Position numbers and translations under genes: made by a program
Origin: Candidatus Tumulicola sp.
GTDB lineage: Bacteria; Vulcanimicrobiota; Vulcanimicrobiia; Vulcanimicrobiales; Vulcanimicrobiaceae
Direction: 5' to 3'
DNA: 64,000 nucleotides
Assembly (NCBI GenBank): GCA_036490475.1
Contig: DASXDT010000006.1
Span: forward strand, 1,054,001 to 1,118,000
The notes under the pieces: model-generated
The model's input: the letters and a program-made list of their open reading frames with translations, nothing else
Databases searched by the model: none
Told to the model about the DNA's origin: nothing
Shown: positions 26,274-35,853 of the stretch, piece after piece
Position numbering within the stretch: position 1 is the stretch's first letter
Layout: the number at the start of each line of letters is the position of its first letter

Positions 26274-27626
26274 CTACTCGTAGTCGACCTCGTGCAGCGA
26301 CGGTCGCTCGTGCACGAATCGTCTGATCGGATATTCGGACGCGATCGGCTTGAACGGAATCGGCTTCTGATTGAAATCGAAGCAGTCCAGCATACTCGCG
26401 GCACGCCGATCGGTCGTTCCCAGGCTCTGCAGTCCGTCGATGTTTTCGACGAACTGCAAGATGCTGCCGAATTCGTATTGCGTGTGTGAGATGTACCCCG
26501 GTCGCGCATACGGCGAAACGACCAGCATCGGCACGCGGAATCCGAGACCTTGTAAGTCGATCTGCTTCGGGGCGACGTGATCGAAGAAACCGCCCCAGTC
26601 GTCCCAGGTAATGATGATCGCCGTCGACTTCCACAGTTGCGGATTCTCGCCGATCGAATTAACGACCGAGGCGACCCACGACGGTCCGGTGTTGGAATTC
26701 GATAGCGGATGATCGGAGTTCTTGTAATCCGGGATGACCCACGAGACTGCGGGCAGATTGCCGTTCTTCGCATCGGTGAGGACCGTGGTCTCGGGCGTGA
26801 TCACGTTCGCCTTCCATTCCGGCCCGTAGCGAACGGCGTGAATCGCATCGAACGCCGTCCACAACCACCCGCCGCCGTGTTGCTCGAACGTCGGCGCATA
26901 GTATTTCCACGAGACGCCGGCGGCGTCGAGCGTGTCGCGCATCGTCTTGTACGTCAGACACGGAAACGGCCCTTGGTTCACGAGAATTTCTCGCGACTGC
27001 GTGAGCAGCGACGTCGCGGTACCGGACGGTGCGTCACACCCCCACGGGGTACTCGAGGGAAGGTTGACGAGCACTTGGCTCGAGTTGATCGCGGTATCGC
27101 CGGCGATGAGATCTTGATGCGCGACGAAGCTGCCGCTACTTTGCGTTTCGAACATCTCGTCGGAAAGCGTGAACTCTTTGGCCATCGTCCAATACGGCGC
27201 GATATTCGTGGGATCCACGTACTGATAGGGCCAGTTGCCGGCCGGTTGGCCATTTGCAAAATCGATGGAGCCGAAGCCGTTCATCTTACCGTTGTTGTAT
27301 TCGGTTTGAAACGTTTCGAAGTAATGACGGATGTCGACCGGATCCTTGAGCGGATACTTCATCAACTTGACGATTCCGTGTTTGCCTTTGCCGCTGGTCG
27401 CACCGTTAGCACCCGGAAACGTCGCGAACAAATTGTCGAAGCTACGATTTTCTTGAACGATGATGACGATGTGTTTGATGTACGGATTGGGAGAGGATAT
27501 CGGCCCGGTGGTCGGCTGCACGGGCGGGCTGCTCGAGCTTCCCGAGCCTCCGCCCGAACATGCGCTTGCCAGGATTGCTAAAGCGAATATCCACGAACGT
27601 TTCATGAAAACGCCATACGTATGCAT
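26274..27626 (-). CDS. Phosphoesterase-family lipoprotein (PLC/acid phosphatase-like), tandem copy B
   Basis: Secreted PF04185-type phosphoesterase, about 450 residues. It has a lipobox (LAILASAC) followed by a Gly/Ser-rich linker. The family start [20 protein letters not shown] is near residue 55 (quoted in part: [10 protein letters not shown]); SDHPL and [13 protein letters not shown] are near residues 300 and 345. Members cleave phosphate esters, including phosphatidylcholine. The ATG at 27626 has AGGGA about 10 nt upstream; the ATG at 27605 would give a shorter leader without a ribosome site. It lies 38 bp after copy A and is very similar to it, so this is a tandem duplication. Confidence 0.9.
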   Translation of the reverse strand: MHTYGVFMKRSWIFALAILASACSGGGSGSSSSPPVQPTTGPISSPNPYIKHIVIIVQENRSFDNLFATFPGANGATSGKGKHGIVKLMKYPLKDPVDIRHYFETFQTEYNNGKMNGFGSIDFANGQPAGNWPYQYVDPTNIAPYWTMAKEFTLSDEMFETQSSGSFVAHQDLIAGDTAINSSQVLVNLPSSTPWGCDAPSGTATSLLTQSREILVNQGPFPCLTYKTMRDTLDAAGVSWKYYAPTFEQHGGGWLWTAFDAIHAVRYGPEWKANVITPETTVLTDAKNGNLPAVSWVIPDYKNSDHPLSNSNTGPSWVASVVNSIGENPQLWKSTAIIITWDDWGGFFDHVAPKQIDLQGLGFRVPMLVVSPYARPGYISHTQYEFGSILQFVENIDGLQSLGTTDRRAASMLDCFDFNQKPIPFKPIASEYPIRRFVHERPSLHEVDYE

Positions 27627-27664
27627 GCGGTGTGATTCCCTTCGAGGTACTTTCGATACACGGA

Positions 27665-29011
27665 CTATTCGGAATCGACTTCGATCGACGAGGGGCGCTC
27701 GTTGATGAACGTCGACATACTCGTTTTGGCTTGAATCGGCTTGAACTTGAGGGGCGTTTGGCTGAAGTCGAAGCAATCCATCATGCTGGTGGATCGGACG
27801 TCGGTCGTGTTTAAGCTCGGTAAGCCAAACGTTTGCTCGACGAACTTGATGATGCTTCCGAATTCGTACTGCGTGTGTGAAATGTGATGGGGGCGCGCGT
27901 ACGGCGAAACGACGATCATCGGAACGCGGAAGCCTAGGCCTTGCAAATCGATTTGCTTGGGGGCTACGTGATCGTAGAATCCACCCCAGTCGTCCCATGT
28001 AATCAGGATCGCCGTCGACTTCCAGAGGTCGGGATTTTCACCGATTGCGTTGACGACTTGTGCCACCCAAGACGGTCCGGTGCTCGATGGCGAGCCGGGG
28101 TGGTCGGAGTTGAGGTAATCGGGAATAACCCACGATACTGCCGGCAAATCGCCGTTCCGAGCATCCGTCAACACCCGCGTTTCGGGCGAAATCACGTTGG
28201 ATTTCCATTCGGGGCCGTATCGAACGGCGTGAATCGCGTCGAACGCCGTCCATATCCAGCCGCGGCTCTTGGCGGTAAACGGCGGCGCGTAGTATTTCCA
28301 CGATACGTTCGAACCGTCGAGCGTATCGCGTAGCGTCTTATACGTCAGACACGGAAATGGCCCCTGATTCGATAAGAAAACCCGCGGCTTCTTGAGCAGC
28401 GAAGTGAGCGTACCTTGCGGTGAATCGCAACCCCACGGTTCGTGTGTCGGGATATTCGCCAGTACCTCGTCGGAATTGATCGCCGTGTCACCGGCGATGA
28501 GATCTTGATGTGCCACGAAGCTGCCGCTGCTCTGCGTTTCGAACATTTCATCGGACAGGGTATATTGCTTGGCCATCGACCAATAGGGTTGGATATCGTT
28601 GGGATCGACGTACTGATACGGAAAGCTTCCCGCCGGCGACCCGTCGTTGTACCCGATGTTTCCGAATCCATCCATCGCACCGTTGTCGTATTCGGTTATG
28701 AACGTCTGCCAAATATGGTGAATGTCGAGCGGATCTTCAAGCGGGTATTTGGCGAGCCGGACGGTGCCCTTCTTCGTCTTTCCGCTGGTCGCTCCGTCGG
28801 CGCCCGGGAATGTTGCGAAGAGGTTGTCGAGGCTGCGATTTTCTTGAACGATAATGACGACGTGTTTGATGAGTGGATTCGGCGTTGGGGCCGGGCCGGT
28901 CGTCGGTCCCGATATTGGCGGCGAGCCCGAGCTCGACGATCCGCCTCCACCCGAGCATCCGGCGGCGACAACAAGCAAGAGCGCGAAAGCCAGCATTCTC
29001 CTATCGAGCAT
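27665..29011 (-). CDS. Phosphoesterase-family lipoprotein, tandem copy A
   Basis: Closely related to the next gene, 448 residues. The lipobox is VVAAGCSG, followed by a Gly/Ser linker. It shares with copy B long stretches such as [43 protein letters not shown] and [10 protein letters not shown]. The metal and catalytic region begins at [10 protein letters not shown]. The ATG at 29011 has GAGG 11 nt upstream; ATG 28996 is the alternative. It is divergent from the PEP mutase-family gene and probably leads a two-gene transcript. Both copies keep all family motifs that I can see, so both may be active. Confidence 0.9.
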   Translation of the reverse strand: MLDRRMLAFALLLVVAAGCSGGGGSSSSGSPPISGPTTGPAPTPNPLIKHVVIIVQENRSLDNLFATFPGADGATSGKTKKGTVRLAKYPLEDPLDIHHIWQTFITEYDNGAMDGFGNIGYNDGSPAGSFPYQYVDPNDIQPYWSMAKQYTLSDEMFETQSSGSFVAHQDLIAGDTAINSDEVLANIPTHEPWGCDSPQGTLTSLLKKPRVFLSNQGPFPCLTYKTLRDTLDGSNVSWKYYAPPFTAKSRGWIWTAFDAIHAVRYGPEWKSNVISPETRVLTDARNGDLPAVSWVIPDYLNSDHPGSPSSTGPSWVAQVVNAIGENPDLWKSTAILITWDDWGGFYDHVAPKQIDLQGLGFRVPMIVVSPYARPHHISHTQYEFGSIIKFVEQTFGLPSLNTTDVRSTSMMDCFDFSQTPLKFKPIQAKTSMSTFINERPSSIEVDSE

Positions 29012-29078
29012 AGAACGTTGTACCTCGACGCCGTCGAGGCTTCCCTCCCTGCGCTTCTCAGAAAGGCCGGTTCTCATC

Positions 29079-29885
29079 GTGCGTAGATCCGTAAACGCGT
29101 TCCGCGAATTGCACGAGGACGGCGAAATACTCGTTCTCGCCAATGTGTGGGATGCGGGCTCGGCCGGTCTCGTTGCCGCAAGCGGTGCTCGCGCCATCGC
29201 GACCAGCAGTGCCGGCGTCGCCTGGGCGTGGGGCTATCCCGACGGCGACATTCTGCCGCGCGAGCGCCTGTTCGACACCGTCGAGACGGTGTGTCGCGCC
29301 GCCGGCGACGTTCCAGTCACGGTCGACATCGAGAGCGGTTTTTCCGACGACCCTGTGGACGTGGGCGAGCTCGCGCAACATTTGTGCGACCTCGGTGCCG
29401 CAGGCATTAACTTGGAAGACGGAACCGGATCGCCCGATTTGCTCTGCGAAAAAATCGCGGCGGTCAAGCGGATGACGCACGATGCGGGATTGTTTGTCAA
29501 TGCGCGAGCCGACGTGTATCTGCGCGAGTTAACGCCGGAAGCGCAGGCGTTACGTGAGTCGATGGATCGTGTCGAACTGTACGCGCAAGCGGGTGCCGAC
29601 GGCGTGTTCGTGCCCGGCGTCGTACGCGCCGGCGATATCGCTTCGCTCGTTCAGTCGGTCGCGCGACCGCTGAACGTACTGGCGGTAGCGGGACTGCCGT
29701 CGCTTTCGGAGCTGCGGCGACTGGGTGTGCGGCGCGTTAGCGCCGGAGCGCTCGGCGCCAAGCTCGCGTATGGAACCGCACTGGCGGCGACCCACCGTTT
29801 TCTACAAAGCGCTGTTGCGTCGGAGTTCTTTTCGGGCGATTCTTTGGATTATACGGAGACGAACCGAATCTTCACGCGCGAGTAG
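29079..29885 (+). CDS. Isocitrate lyase/PEP mutase superfamily enzyme
   Basis: TIM-barrel enzyme of the ICL/PEPM superfamily, 268 residues. The N-terminal [21 protein letters not shown], the [12 protein letters not shown] metal-binding region and the GINLEDGTG loop are as in the short PEPM branch. The ICL Cys signature KKCGH is absent, so it is not an isocitrate lyase; oxaloacetate decarboxylase, 2,3-dimethylmalate lyase-like or carboxy-PEP functions are all possible. The frame is open to 28854 inside the neighbour's antisense; the GTG at 29079 begins the family domain, with AAAGG about 11 nt upstream. Confidence 0.85.
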   Translation: MRRSVNAFRELHEDGEILVLANVWDAGSAGLVAASGARAIATSSAGVAWAWGYPDGDILPRERLFDTVETVCRAAGDVPVTVDIESGFSDDPVDVGELAQHLCDLGAAGINLEDGTGSPDLLCEKIAAVKRMTHDAGLFVNARADVYLRELTPEAQALRESMDRVELYAQAGADGVFVPGVVRAGDIASLVQSVARPLNVLAVAGLPSLSELRRLGVRRVSAGALGAKLAYGTALAATHRFLQSAVASEFFSGDSLDYTETNRIFTRE

Positions 29886-29889
29886 ACGC

Positions 29890-30696
29890 TCATTCCGTGC
29901 CGTAGTCGAATTCAACCGACATCTCGCTGACGACCGGCGTGCATAGGAACTTCGCAGGTTTGTAATGCGATTGTTCGGCGCCGGCTATCGCTACGTCGTC
30001 GACTCCTGCGACTCCGCTGCTCTTTTCGAGCGTTGCGTTGACCGGATGACCTGCGGAATCTAAATACACGTGTATCGTGGTCGTCAATGGGCGATCTCCG
30101 AAGTGACCGATGTCCGGGCCCTCGCGACTGAGCAACACCGGCTCGATGTACGCCGCGCCACAGTCCAGCGCCGGCAGATCTTGTTTGAACGCTGCAGCGG
30201 TGATGGCCACGCCGGCAAAGGACGGCGCATCTTTGCCGGTGGCTAGTTTCCCCTGCATCGAGTGCACTTCTTGCACGACGCTCGGGCACGGTGTCTGCGC
30301 CGCACCATCCACCCCCACGCTGTCGATGTAGGCGAACTCGACATCGCGCGGTGCGTCGAAACCGACCATCATCGCGGGGGCGTAATACTTCTTGTCGTCG
30401 CCTTGCTTCAGCAGCGTGCGATCCATCGTGACGCTATACGCACCTTGCGTCGAAATGAGCGTGACCGTCGCCGCCACGGAACTCGTGCCATCCGCGCTCA
30501 GATCCAACACGTAGCGATCGCTCCGGCCGAGCGGTGCGGGTTCGTCGCGCCTGTGATCCCAGGGAAACACTTGCACGTCGGCCGAGCAGAACGGATTGTG
30601 CCATGCCGACGGGCCATCGGCTCGCGCCGCCGGGCCACCGACGAGCGTACAAAGCAAGAAAACCGCGGACATGAATGCCCAAGGACGAAATCGCAC
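29890..30696 (-). CDS. Secreted protein with TonB-C-like terminal domain
   Basis: Exported protein of 268 residues, with a signal peptide ending near PAARADG (residue 27). The last 80 residues look like a TonB C-terminal fold: TTTIHVYLDSAGHPVNATLEKSSG followed by a conserved VDDVAIAGAEQSHYKPA helix (quoted in part). The N-terminal 180 residues have no family I recognise. Without a membrane anchor or Pro-rich spacer it is not a classic TonB energy transducer; such standalone domains are common in this kind of genome. It ends 4 bp from the PEPM gene on the other strand. Confidence 0.7.
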   Translation of the reverse strand: MRFRPWAFMSAVFLLCTLVGGPAARADGPSAWHNPFCSADVQVFPWDHRRDEPAPLGRSDRYVLDLSADGTSSVAATVTLISTQGAYSVTMDRTLLKQGDDKKYYAPAMMVGFDAPRDVEFAYIDSVGVDGAAQTPCPSVVQEVHSMQGKLATGKDAPSFAGVAITAAAFKQDLPALDCGAAYIEPVLLSREGPDIGHFGDRPLTTTIHVYLDSAGHPVNATLEKSSGVAGVDDVAIAGAEQSHYKPAKFLCTPVVSEMSVEFDYGTE

Positions 30697-30798
30697 GCCC
30701 CGGTTTTCGGCGCCACGTCCCTTCTATCCCTATGGGACTAGTTTCGAATTGCCGCCTGCTTAGCAGGGCCGGGGACGCAAGGGGCATCATCAACCCCT

Positions 30799-31365
30799 AT
30801 GCGCCGTACGTGTGGTGTAATGAAGTGGGCCGTGATCTGTGCCGGCGCGCTGGTGACAGCACTTTGTTTTGCTGCGCCGGCGCCGGCTGCTTGCGTTCCC
30901 GGGACGACATGGACGTACGACGACATCCGCTATGTGTCCGTCGTGCAATCTGCGTTCCCCAACGGTGGTTGGCCGGACTACTCCTTTGAGGCGACGTATT
31001 TCCCCGCTCGAGCGACGTACGCCGAGCGCGCTTCCGCGCGATTGACGGCCAAGCGAAACGTCCCGCGAACGGGTGTTTTCGTTGCGTCCGATCCGATTGC
31101 GTCGTTTCGAAAAATAGTCGGTGTGCTGAAAGCGGCATCTTTCTTCGATATGCGCCTAGCACCAGCGACGAGTTCGTACATCGATGGCCCGGAGGACACG
31201 GTTACCGTCGCACTTTGCGGAATCCGCTGGTCGCTGGGGACGATCGTTCAACCGGGTCAAGTAGCACAAAATGACGATAGCGGGCGACGCTTCTTTGCAT
31301 TGGAAAGCGAATTGCGCAAAATGATTTTCGCGGACGCCTGGTCGACATCTACGACTGAGCCCTAG
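30799..31365 (+). CDS. Small secreted Cys protein, TPTYDDI family (copy 2 of 3)
   Basis: The 188-residue protein has a signal peptide ending near APAAC. The mature start CVPGTTWTYDDIRYVSVVQS aligns with copies at 12878 (CEPGGTPTYDDISGIAV) and 63308 (CGVGKTPTYTDISAVRY). Each has a later segment that reads (V/I)-DGP-x-x-x-V or similar, here YIDGPEDTVTVALCG and in copy 1 YFDGPCQTVEIMRCG, so homology spans the length. Function unknown. The ATG at 30799 or 30820 may start it. It is divergent from the TonB-C-like gene across about 100 bp, where I find only a 5-bp hairpin and no clear promoter. Confidence 0.7.
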   Translation: MRRTCGVMKWAVICAGALVTALCFAAPAPAACVPGTTWTYDDIRYVSVVQSAFPNGGWPDYSFEATYFPARATYAERASARLTAKRNVPRTGVFVASDPIASFRKIVGVLKAASFFDMRLAPATSSYIDGPEDTVTVALCGIRWSLGTIVQPGQVAQNDDSGRRFFALESELRKMIFADAWSTSTTEP

Positions 31366-31424
31366 CGCCTCGCCAGACGCCTGGCAAGCGCGGGAGCGAC
31401 AATGGATGGCAAAGGAGCCTTCGC

Positions 31425-32024
31425 ATGCCATTGTTTGTATTCGGGGCGTTTATGGTTTGCGTGCTGGGTGCCGGCATCGCCGCCGCATCGCCAGCCGCAC
31501 CGTCGCCTCAATCGTCTAGCGGTCCAACGACCGCCATCGTTCCGCGCGGTACCGTCATTCCGGTGCTCGTCACCAAAGAGATCCGCGTTGGCGGATTCGG
31601 GCGGTCGCAAGAAGAGCATAAAGTAAAACTTACGGTAGCCGAAGACGTCATCGCGGGCGGTTTCGTTATCGCCAAGCGCGGCGATCTCGCCGAGGCCGTC
31701 TACGTTACGCAAACCAATGAAACGCGTCGCGTTTTCAGCACCAACGTTTCGCAGGAGGTCGAACTCGACGTCGACGACGTCGTCAATTTCTGCGGCGACA
31801 CGTTGCACGTGCAGTTTGCTCGCACGTTTGTCGGCGGTGGGCGAGCCGGCGCATTCTCCTTCGGACCGCACGCGCACGACGCGGTGTTTTCCAAGGGCGC
31901 CGTTCTTAAAGCGGAGACCGACCGCGTCGAGAAATCTATTTGTGCCGAGGCGACCAGCGCAACACCCGAGCCACCTCCCAGCGATATCGTCTTGCCCGAC
32001 GACGAAGTGTCACCGGAGCCGTGA
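31425..32024 (+). CDS. Secreted protein of unknown function
   Basis: The 199-residue protein has a signal peptide (cleavage near GIAAAS, about residue 21) and an excellent AAAGGAG site 7 nt before the ATG. The mature part has a strand-rich domain with the pattern IVPRGTVIPVLVTKEI then EDVIAGGFVIAKRGDLAEAVV-like sequence (quoted from the protein as VIAGGFVIAKRGD). This pattern recalls the TrbI/VirB10-type barrel core, where a small beta domain carries GTxIxVxL and later VIxKG, but no membrane anchor is present. A Pro/Glu-rich tail ends it. It overlaps the next gene as GTGA. Confidence 0.72.
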   Translation: MPLFVFGAFMVCVLGAGIAAASPAAPSPQSSSGPTTAIVPRGTVIPVLVTKEIRVGGFGRSQEEHKVKLTVAEDVIAGGFVIAKRGDLAEAVYVTQTNETRRVFSTNVSQEVELDVDDVVNFCGDTLHVQFARTFVGGGRAGAFSFGPHAHDAVFSKGAVLKAETDRVEKSICAEATSATPEPPPSDIVLPDDEVSPEP

Positions 32025-32419
32025 GCGCGCTTTCGATGACCATCCGCGAGTTTGACGAGCGTCTATATCTCCAGCTGCGGTTATGTCTCGATGGCGACTA
32101 TATTGGCGTCGGCAGCGACGCGCTGACGCCGCTCATGCTCGCAGGTCTGCGACGGTCGGTCGACGTGGCAAGCGTCGGACGGCTATGCGATTGCGGCGAG
32201 CCGTGGTGCCGGAGCTTTCAAATAGCCGGAAGGCAGGCCTCGCGTGAGTCGCGCCGTGTGCGCTTTCGCGTGCACGGCGAGCTGGCCGTCGTATGCGACG
32301 CGTTCGGCGACCTGCAACGCATCGAGTGGCTCCCCGAACTTCCGAACGAGACCTCACGCCGCCACGAGCAGCGCGAGGAAGCGTGTATCGAAGTTTCGGT
32401 CTGCCCGTTTCCAGATTGA
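32021..32419 (+). CDS. Hypothetical protein, coupled to the preceding gene
   Basis: No recognised family. The 132-residue cytoplasmic-looking protein contains two Cys pairs in the middle (LCDCGEPWC), which could form a small metal site, and an Arg-rich segment after it. The GTG at 32021 overlaps the upstream TGA as GTGA, a pattern seen several times in this window; ATG 32036 is the other start. The downstream gap to the P-loop gene is 41 bp, so these three genes may form one transcript. Confidence 0.6.
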   Translation: MSALSMTIREFDERLYLQLRLCLDGDYIGVGSDALTPLMLAGLRRSVDVASVGRLCDCGEPWCRSFQIAGRQASRESRRVRFRVHGELAVVCDAFGDLQRIEWLPELPNETSRRHEQREEACIEVSVCPFPD

Positions 32420-32460
32420 TTTCGCCGGGACGTGCCATTCGCTAGGCGAATCGTCGGTGG

Positions 32461-32982
32461 ATGATCGTCTATCTCAACGGTGCGTTCGGTATCGGAAAGA
32501 CCACCGTTGCAAGGCTGCTAATGGCGAGGATTCCGGAGGCGATTCTCTTCGATCCGGAATTGATCGGGAGCGTCGTAACCGAAACGCTCGGCAGTCTCGA
32601 CCCCAAGAGCGATTTCCAACAGTACGAGTCCTGGAGCGAACTCGTTGGGGCATGTTTACGATCGTTTCGAAACGCGTATCCTCGCTCGACGATCGTGGTC
32701 CCGATGAGTCTATCGAACGAGCGCATCCGAGATCGAACGATCGCGGCGATGCGCGAGGCCGATGCGGATTTCTGTCCGTTTACGCTGGTGGCCAACACGG
32801 AAGAGCTAGAGCGGCGAATATATGGGCGTGAGTGTTCCGACGCGTCGCGTGCGTGGTGTTTGCAACACGTGGCCGCCGCTCCGAAGCCGCAGGCCGGCGA
32901 CGAGACCGTTATCGATACCACCGCGCTCGCCCCGGAAGCAGTCGCCGATCGGATCCTCGACGCCATCGCCAAACGGGGCTGA
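32461..32982 (+). CDS. TmrB-like P-loop ATPase/kinase
   Basis: Small P-loop protein of 173 residues, similar in plan to the tunicamycin-resistance protein TmrB and the AAA_33 nucleotide kinases. The N-terminus is MIVYLNGAFGIGKTTVARLL, with Walker A GAFGIGKTT at residues 7-15. A lid-like region with Arg residues (ERRIYGREC) is near residue 120, and LFDPELIG near 30 matches the TmrB second strand. Substrate unknown. The ATG at 32461 has no strong ribosome site. It ends 31 bp from a convergent gene. Confidence 0.8.
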   Translation: MIVYLNGAFGIGKTTVARLLMARIPEAILFDPELIGSVVTETLGSLDPKSDFQQYESWSELVGACLRSFRNAYPRSTIVVPMSLSNERIRDRTIAAMREADADFCPFTLVANTEELERRIYGRECSDASRAWCLQHVAAAPKPQAGDETVIDTTALAPEAVADRILDAIAKRG

Positions 32983-33013
32983 TAGAAATGTTCCGCAAGA
33001 GCATGGGCGATCG

Positions 33014-33421
33014 CTAAGGAGTAGATTCAGCTCGAGCGTTCGTACTCTTGTCGTCCTCTTGAGTGGTCCAGTCTAGCCAGTCGTCGATTAGCGGTGGATG
33101 CGTAGCATTCTGCAACGGCAAAAATACGGCGTTTATAACGAGTACCAACGGCAATAGCATTCGATAAAAATACATTGCAAAAGTCGGTCGCGCCACGACG
33201 AACCGTGATGCAATCAATAGGGTTACGGTGAAAACCGCTGCGATTGCCAGCCCCGAACACACCTGGAGGAGATACGTTCGACGACTCCACGTCGAGCGAT
33301 ACGCCGCCGTCGTGAAGGAAGACCACCACTTCGGTCGCGTGCGATTGAGAAGCGCACACAACCCGAAAGTGACGATAAGGGAAACCACGATCGGTATCGA
33401 CCCGATGAGATTTTCACGCAC
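33014..33421 (-). CDS. Small three-helix membrane protein downstream of comEC
   Basis: Unassigned 135-residue protein with three predicted helices (about residues 8-25, 53-73, 85-103) and a charged C-terminus. It starts with GTG at 33421, 42 bp after the comEC stop on the same strand, so it may share the comEC transcript. No good ribosome site is visible. The region is lower in GC than the neighbours. Confidence is moderate because support is only hydrophobicity and position. Confidence 0.55.
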   Translation of the reverse strand: MRENLIGSIPIVVSLIVTFGLCALLNRTRPKWWSSFTTAAYRSTWSRRTYLLQVCSGLAIAAVFTVTLLIASRFVVARPTFAMYFYRMLLPLVLVINAVFLPLQNATHPPLIDDWLDWTTQEDDKSTNARAESTP

Positions 33422-33463
33422 AACGATCTCATTAGACGAGCGATGTTTAGCTCCTCGCTGCCG

Positions 33464-35767
33464 CTACGGCAAGAGCATGGGGCGAACGTCGAACGTGAAG
33501 CCGTCGCTCGTAACCTCGATTGCGCCGTTTTGGTCGGTGCGATAGATCGTAGCGCCGGCTTGCTGGAGCGCTTCGATCGTGGACTGTGCCGGATGGCCGA
33601 AAAGATTGTGGCGTCCGACTGAGATGAGTGCGTACGTCGGCCGCACTGCTTCGAGAAACGCAGGTGTCGAGCTATATGCTGAGCCGTGGTGGCCGACCTT
33701 GAGAATCGCGCATCGTAGGTCGACATCTTCGCGCAGAAAGCGCTGCTCGGCGATTGCGCCGGCATCGCCGGTAAAGAGCATACAAAACGTACCGTATCGC
33801 AGCGTGAACGCCAGCGAGTTTTCGTTGATGTTGTTCTTGGTGTTCGCAACCAATGGCAACGACGGGCCGATGAACTGGATCCGCACGCCGTCATCGGTCG
33901 ACCACGACGACCCGGAGCGGGGCAACAGGATCGGAATCGATTTTGCGCGCGCGGTGGCGACCGCGTCGCGATAGGCGTGCCCGCCGTAGGACTGTCCGCT
34001 GTCGATGATCTCGTCGACGCCAATGCGTCGCAGGATCGGAGCGGCGCCGCCGGCGTGATCGCCGTGTGGATGTGAAATCGCCAATACATCGAGCCGGTGG
34101 ATGCCTCGTCGAAGCAAGAACGGGACGACCGTTCGTTCGCCGACGCGTTCGGCGATCGAATCGCCGGCCGGCCCTCCACGTTCCAGCCGGCCGCCGGCAT
34201 CGATCGCGATCGCGTGGCCGCGCGGGGTCTGGACGACGATAGAGTCGGCCTGTCCGACGTCGAGCATGGTGATGTGCAATCGCATATCTGTTGTGCGCGG
34301 CGGCCACAGTACGAACGTTGCCGACGCGAGTAGGAGCAGGATTGCGCCCGCGGCGGCACCGCGTCGCGCGAGGATCGGCGCGAACACGATCGTCGCGTCA
34401 TACAGACCGATGCACCAGGCGGGCGGCGGCGTCATCGGCAGGCTCGACCCCGGCAGCGACGCGACGGTGCGAACGACGCCGAGCATCCATTCGAGTAGCC
34501 AATTATCGAGATTGGCCAACGCTTGCGCCAGCGGTTCGGACCAGGCGACGGCTAGCTGCGATGCGGCGAGTCCCATCGTAACCGCGACACACGGCACGAC
34601 GGCGACGTTGGCGGCGATCGCATACGGCGAAAACTGCAAGAAGACCGCGGCGCCGAGCGGCCACGTTCCCAGTTGCGTTGCGATCGACAGCACGAGCGCT
34701 TCGCGAACGCGTGCGGGCAACGCGACGTGCGACTCGAGCCAATGCTCGATCGGCGAAGCGCACGCAAAAATCGCACCGACGCACGAGAACGACAACGCGA
34801 ACGATGCGGTTGCGACGCTCGCAGGTCGAAACGCGCAAATGCCGATCGCTGCCAATGCCAATGCGTTCCAAGATAGGGACGCCCGGCCGCAAGCGCGCGC
34901 GGCCAATACCGCGGTAGCCATGCATGCGGCGCGAACCGACGGTAGTTGCGCGCCGCTCCACACCACGAACAGCCACGCAGCCGCGATAGCGATCGCGCAC
35001 GTCGCTGCACGCGGCAAAGCGAATGCGGTGAGTAACGCGACGACTAGTGCGACCACGGCGCCTAAATGCAGTCCCGCCGTAACGAGCACGTGCACGGTTC
35101 CGGTTTCCTGAAATTCGGCTTTCAGGTTCGGTGGTAATTCCGAGCGTTCGCCCCACAGTTCGCCCGCAAGAACGGTCGCTTGCGGTTCTCCAAGCCGAGC
35201 GGCCAGCTGTTGATGCGCCCACCGATGCACCCGTGCGAGCAGCACGCGCCAGTCGCTTCCATCTCCGGGAGCTTGCGACACGATATGCGCCGTCTCGAGA
35301 CGCGCGTCGAAACCGCGTTCGTGTTGGATCGCCCGCTCCGACGGCTCGCCTGGATTGCGCGGACCGTCGAACTCGGCAAGCCGGCCGAGCACCACGACGT
35401 GCGATCCGATCGGCGGAATGGGCGTTGGCAAAGCAGCCAGCAGACGCGGCCCGGCGTCGACCTGTAGCACCGCATCTTGGCCGGCGACATCGATGACGGT
35501 CGCGGCATAGCGCTGCGTTCGCAGCTCGATTGTTTCCGTTGCTGCCGGTTCGCCTCGGATCGCACCGTTGAGCACCGCCAAAGTGACGACCGCCAGTAGC
35601 GCCCACATCAGGCCTCGATTTGGTCGGGCGAGTCTCGCGGCCAGCAAGAACGCGCCGGCGATCGACGCCGCCGCGCACACGCGATCCGTGGGCGACAGCG
35701 CTTGCGTCGACGCAAGCGTCGACGCGACGGCTACGGCGGCGCACGCCACCAGTGCGTACGGCTGCAC
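33464..35767 (-). CDS. comEC: DNA uptake channel ComEC/Rec2
   Basis: Membrane channel that brings single-stranded DNA into the cell in natural transformation. It is 767 residues and complete: two N-terminal helices, an OB-like DUF4131 region (residues 85-210), the competence-domain helices (about 215-490) with ELWGERSELP and VLVTAGLHLGAVVALVVALL, and a C-terminal metallo-beta-lactamase domain with ISHPHGDHAGG near residue 565. The C-terminal domain keeps the HxHxDH set, so it may be an active nuclease. GTG start at 35767. comEA lies 6 kb away at 41719, not beside it as in many genomes. Confidence 0.95.
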   Translation of the reverse strand: MQPYALVACAAVAVASTLASTQALSPTDRVCAAASIAGAFLLAARLARPNRGLMWALLAVVTLAVLNGAIRGEPAATETIELRTQRYAATVIDVAGQDAVLQVDAGPRLLAALPTPIPPIGSHVVVLGRLAEFDGPRNPGEPSERAIQHERGFDARLETAHIVSQAPGDGSDWRVLLARVHRWAHQQLAARLGEPQATVLAGELWGERSELPPNLKAEFQETGTVHVLVTAGLHLGAVVALVVALLTAFALPRAATCAIAIAAAWLFVVWSGAQLPSVRAACMATAVLAARACGRASLSWNALALAAIGICAFRPASVATASFALSFSCVGAIFACASPIEHWLESHVALPARVREALVLSIATQLGTWPLGAAVFLQFSPYAIAANVAVVPCVAVTMGLAASQLAVAWSEPLAQALANLDNWLLEWMLGVVRTVASLPGSSLPMTPPPAWCIGLYDATIVFAPILARRGAAAGAILLLLASATFVLWPPRTTDMRLHITMLDVGQADSIVVQTPRGHAIAIDAGGRLERGGPAGDSIAERVGERTVVPFLLRRGIHRLDVLAISHPHGDHAGGAAPILRRIGVDEIIDSGQSYGGHAYRDAVATARAKSIPILLPRSGSSWSTDDGVRIQFIGPSLPLVANTKNNINENSLAFTLRYGTFCMLFTGDAGAIAEQRFLREDVDLRCAILKVGHHGSAYSSTPAFLEAVRPTYALISVGRHNLFGHPAQSTIEALQQAGATIYRTDQNGAIEVTSDGFTFDVRPMLLP
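35699..35718. repeat. Perfect 20-bp palindrome inside the comEC 5' end
   Basis: CGCTTGCGTC followed by its exact complement makes a 20-bp spacerless palindrome. It overlaps a near-tandem 12-bp direct repeat with the core GCGTCGACGC. It lies in codons 17-23 of comEC. It is probably codon-driven by two Ala-Ser-Thr repeats, but the mRNA could form a hairpin close to the GTG start. Confidence 0.4.
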
Positions 35768-35853
35768 GCTCGTCTATCGCGACGTACGCCCGCGCGGCTA
35801 GTGCGGCCCAACGTGTCGCAGGCGCAGCCTTGGAGCATGAGAAGATACGCGAT

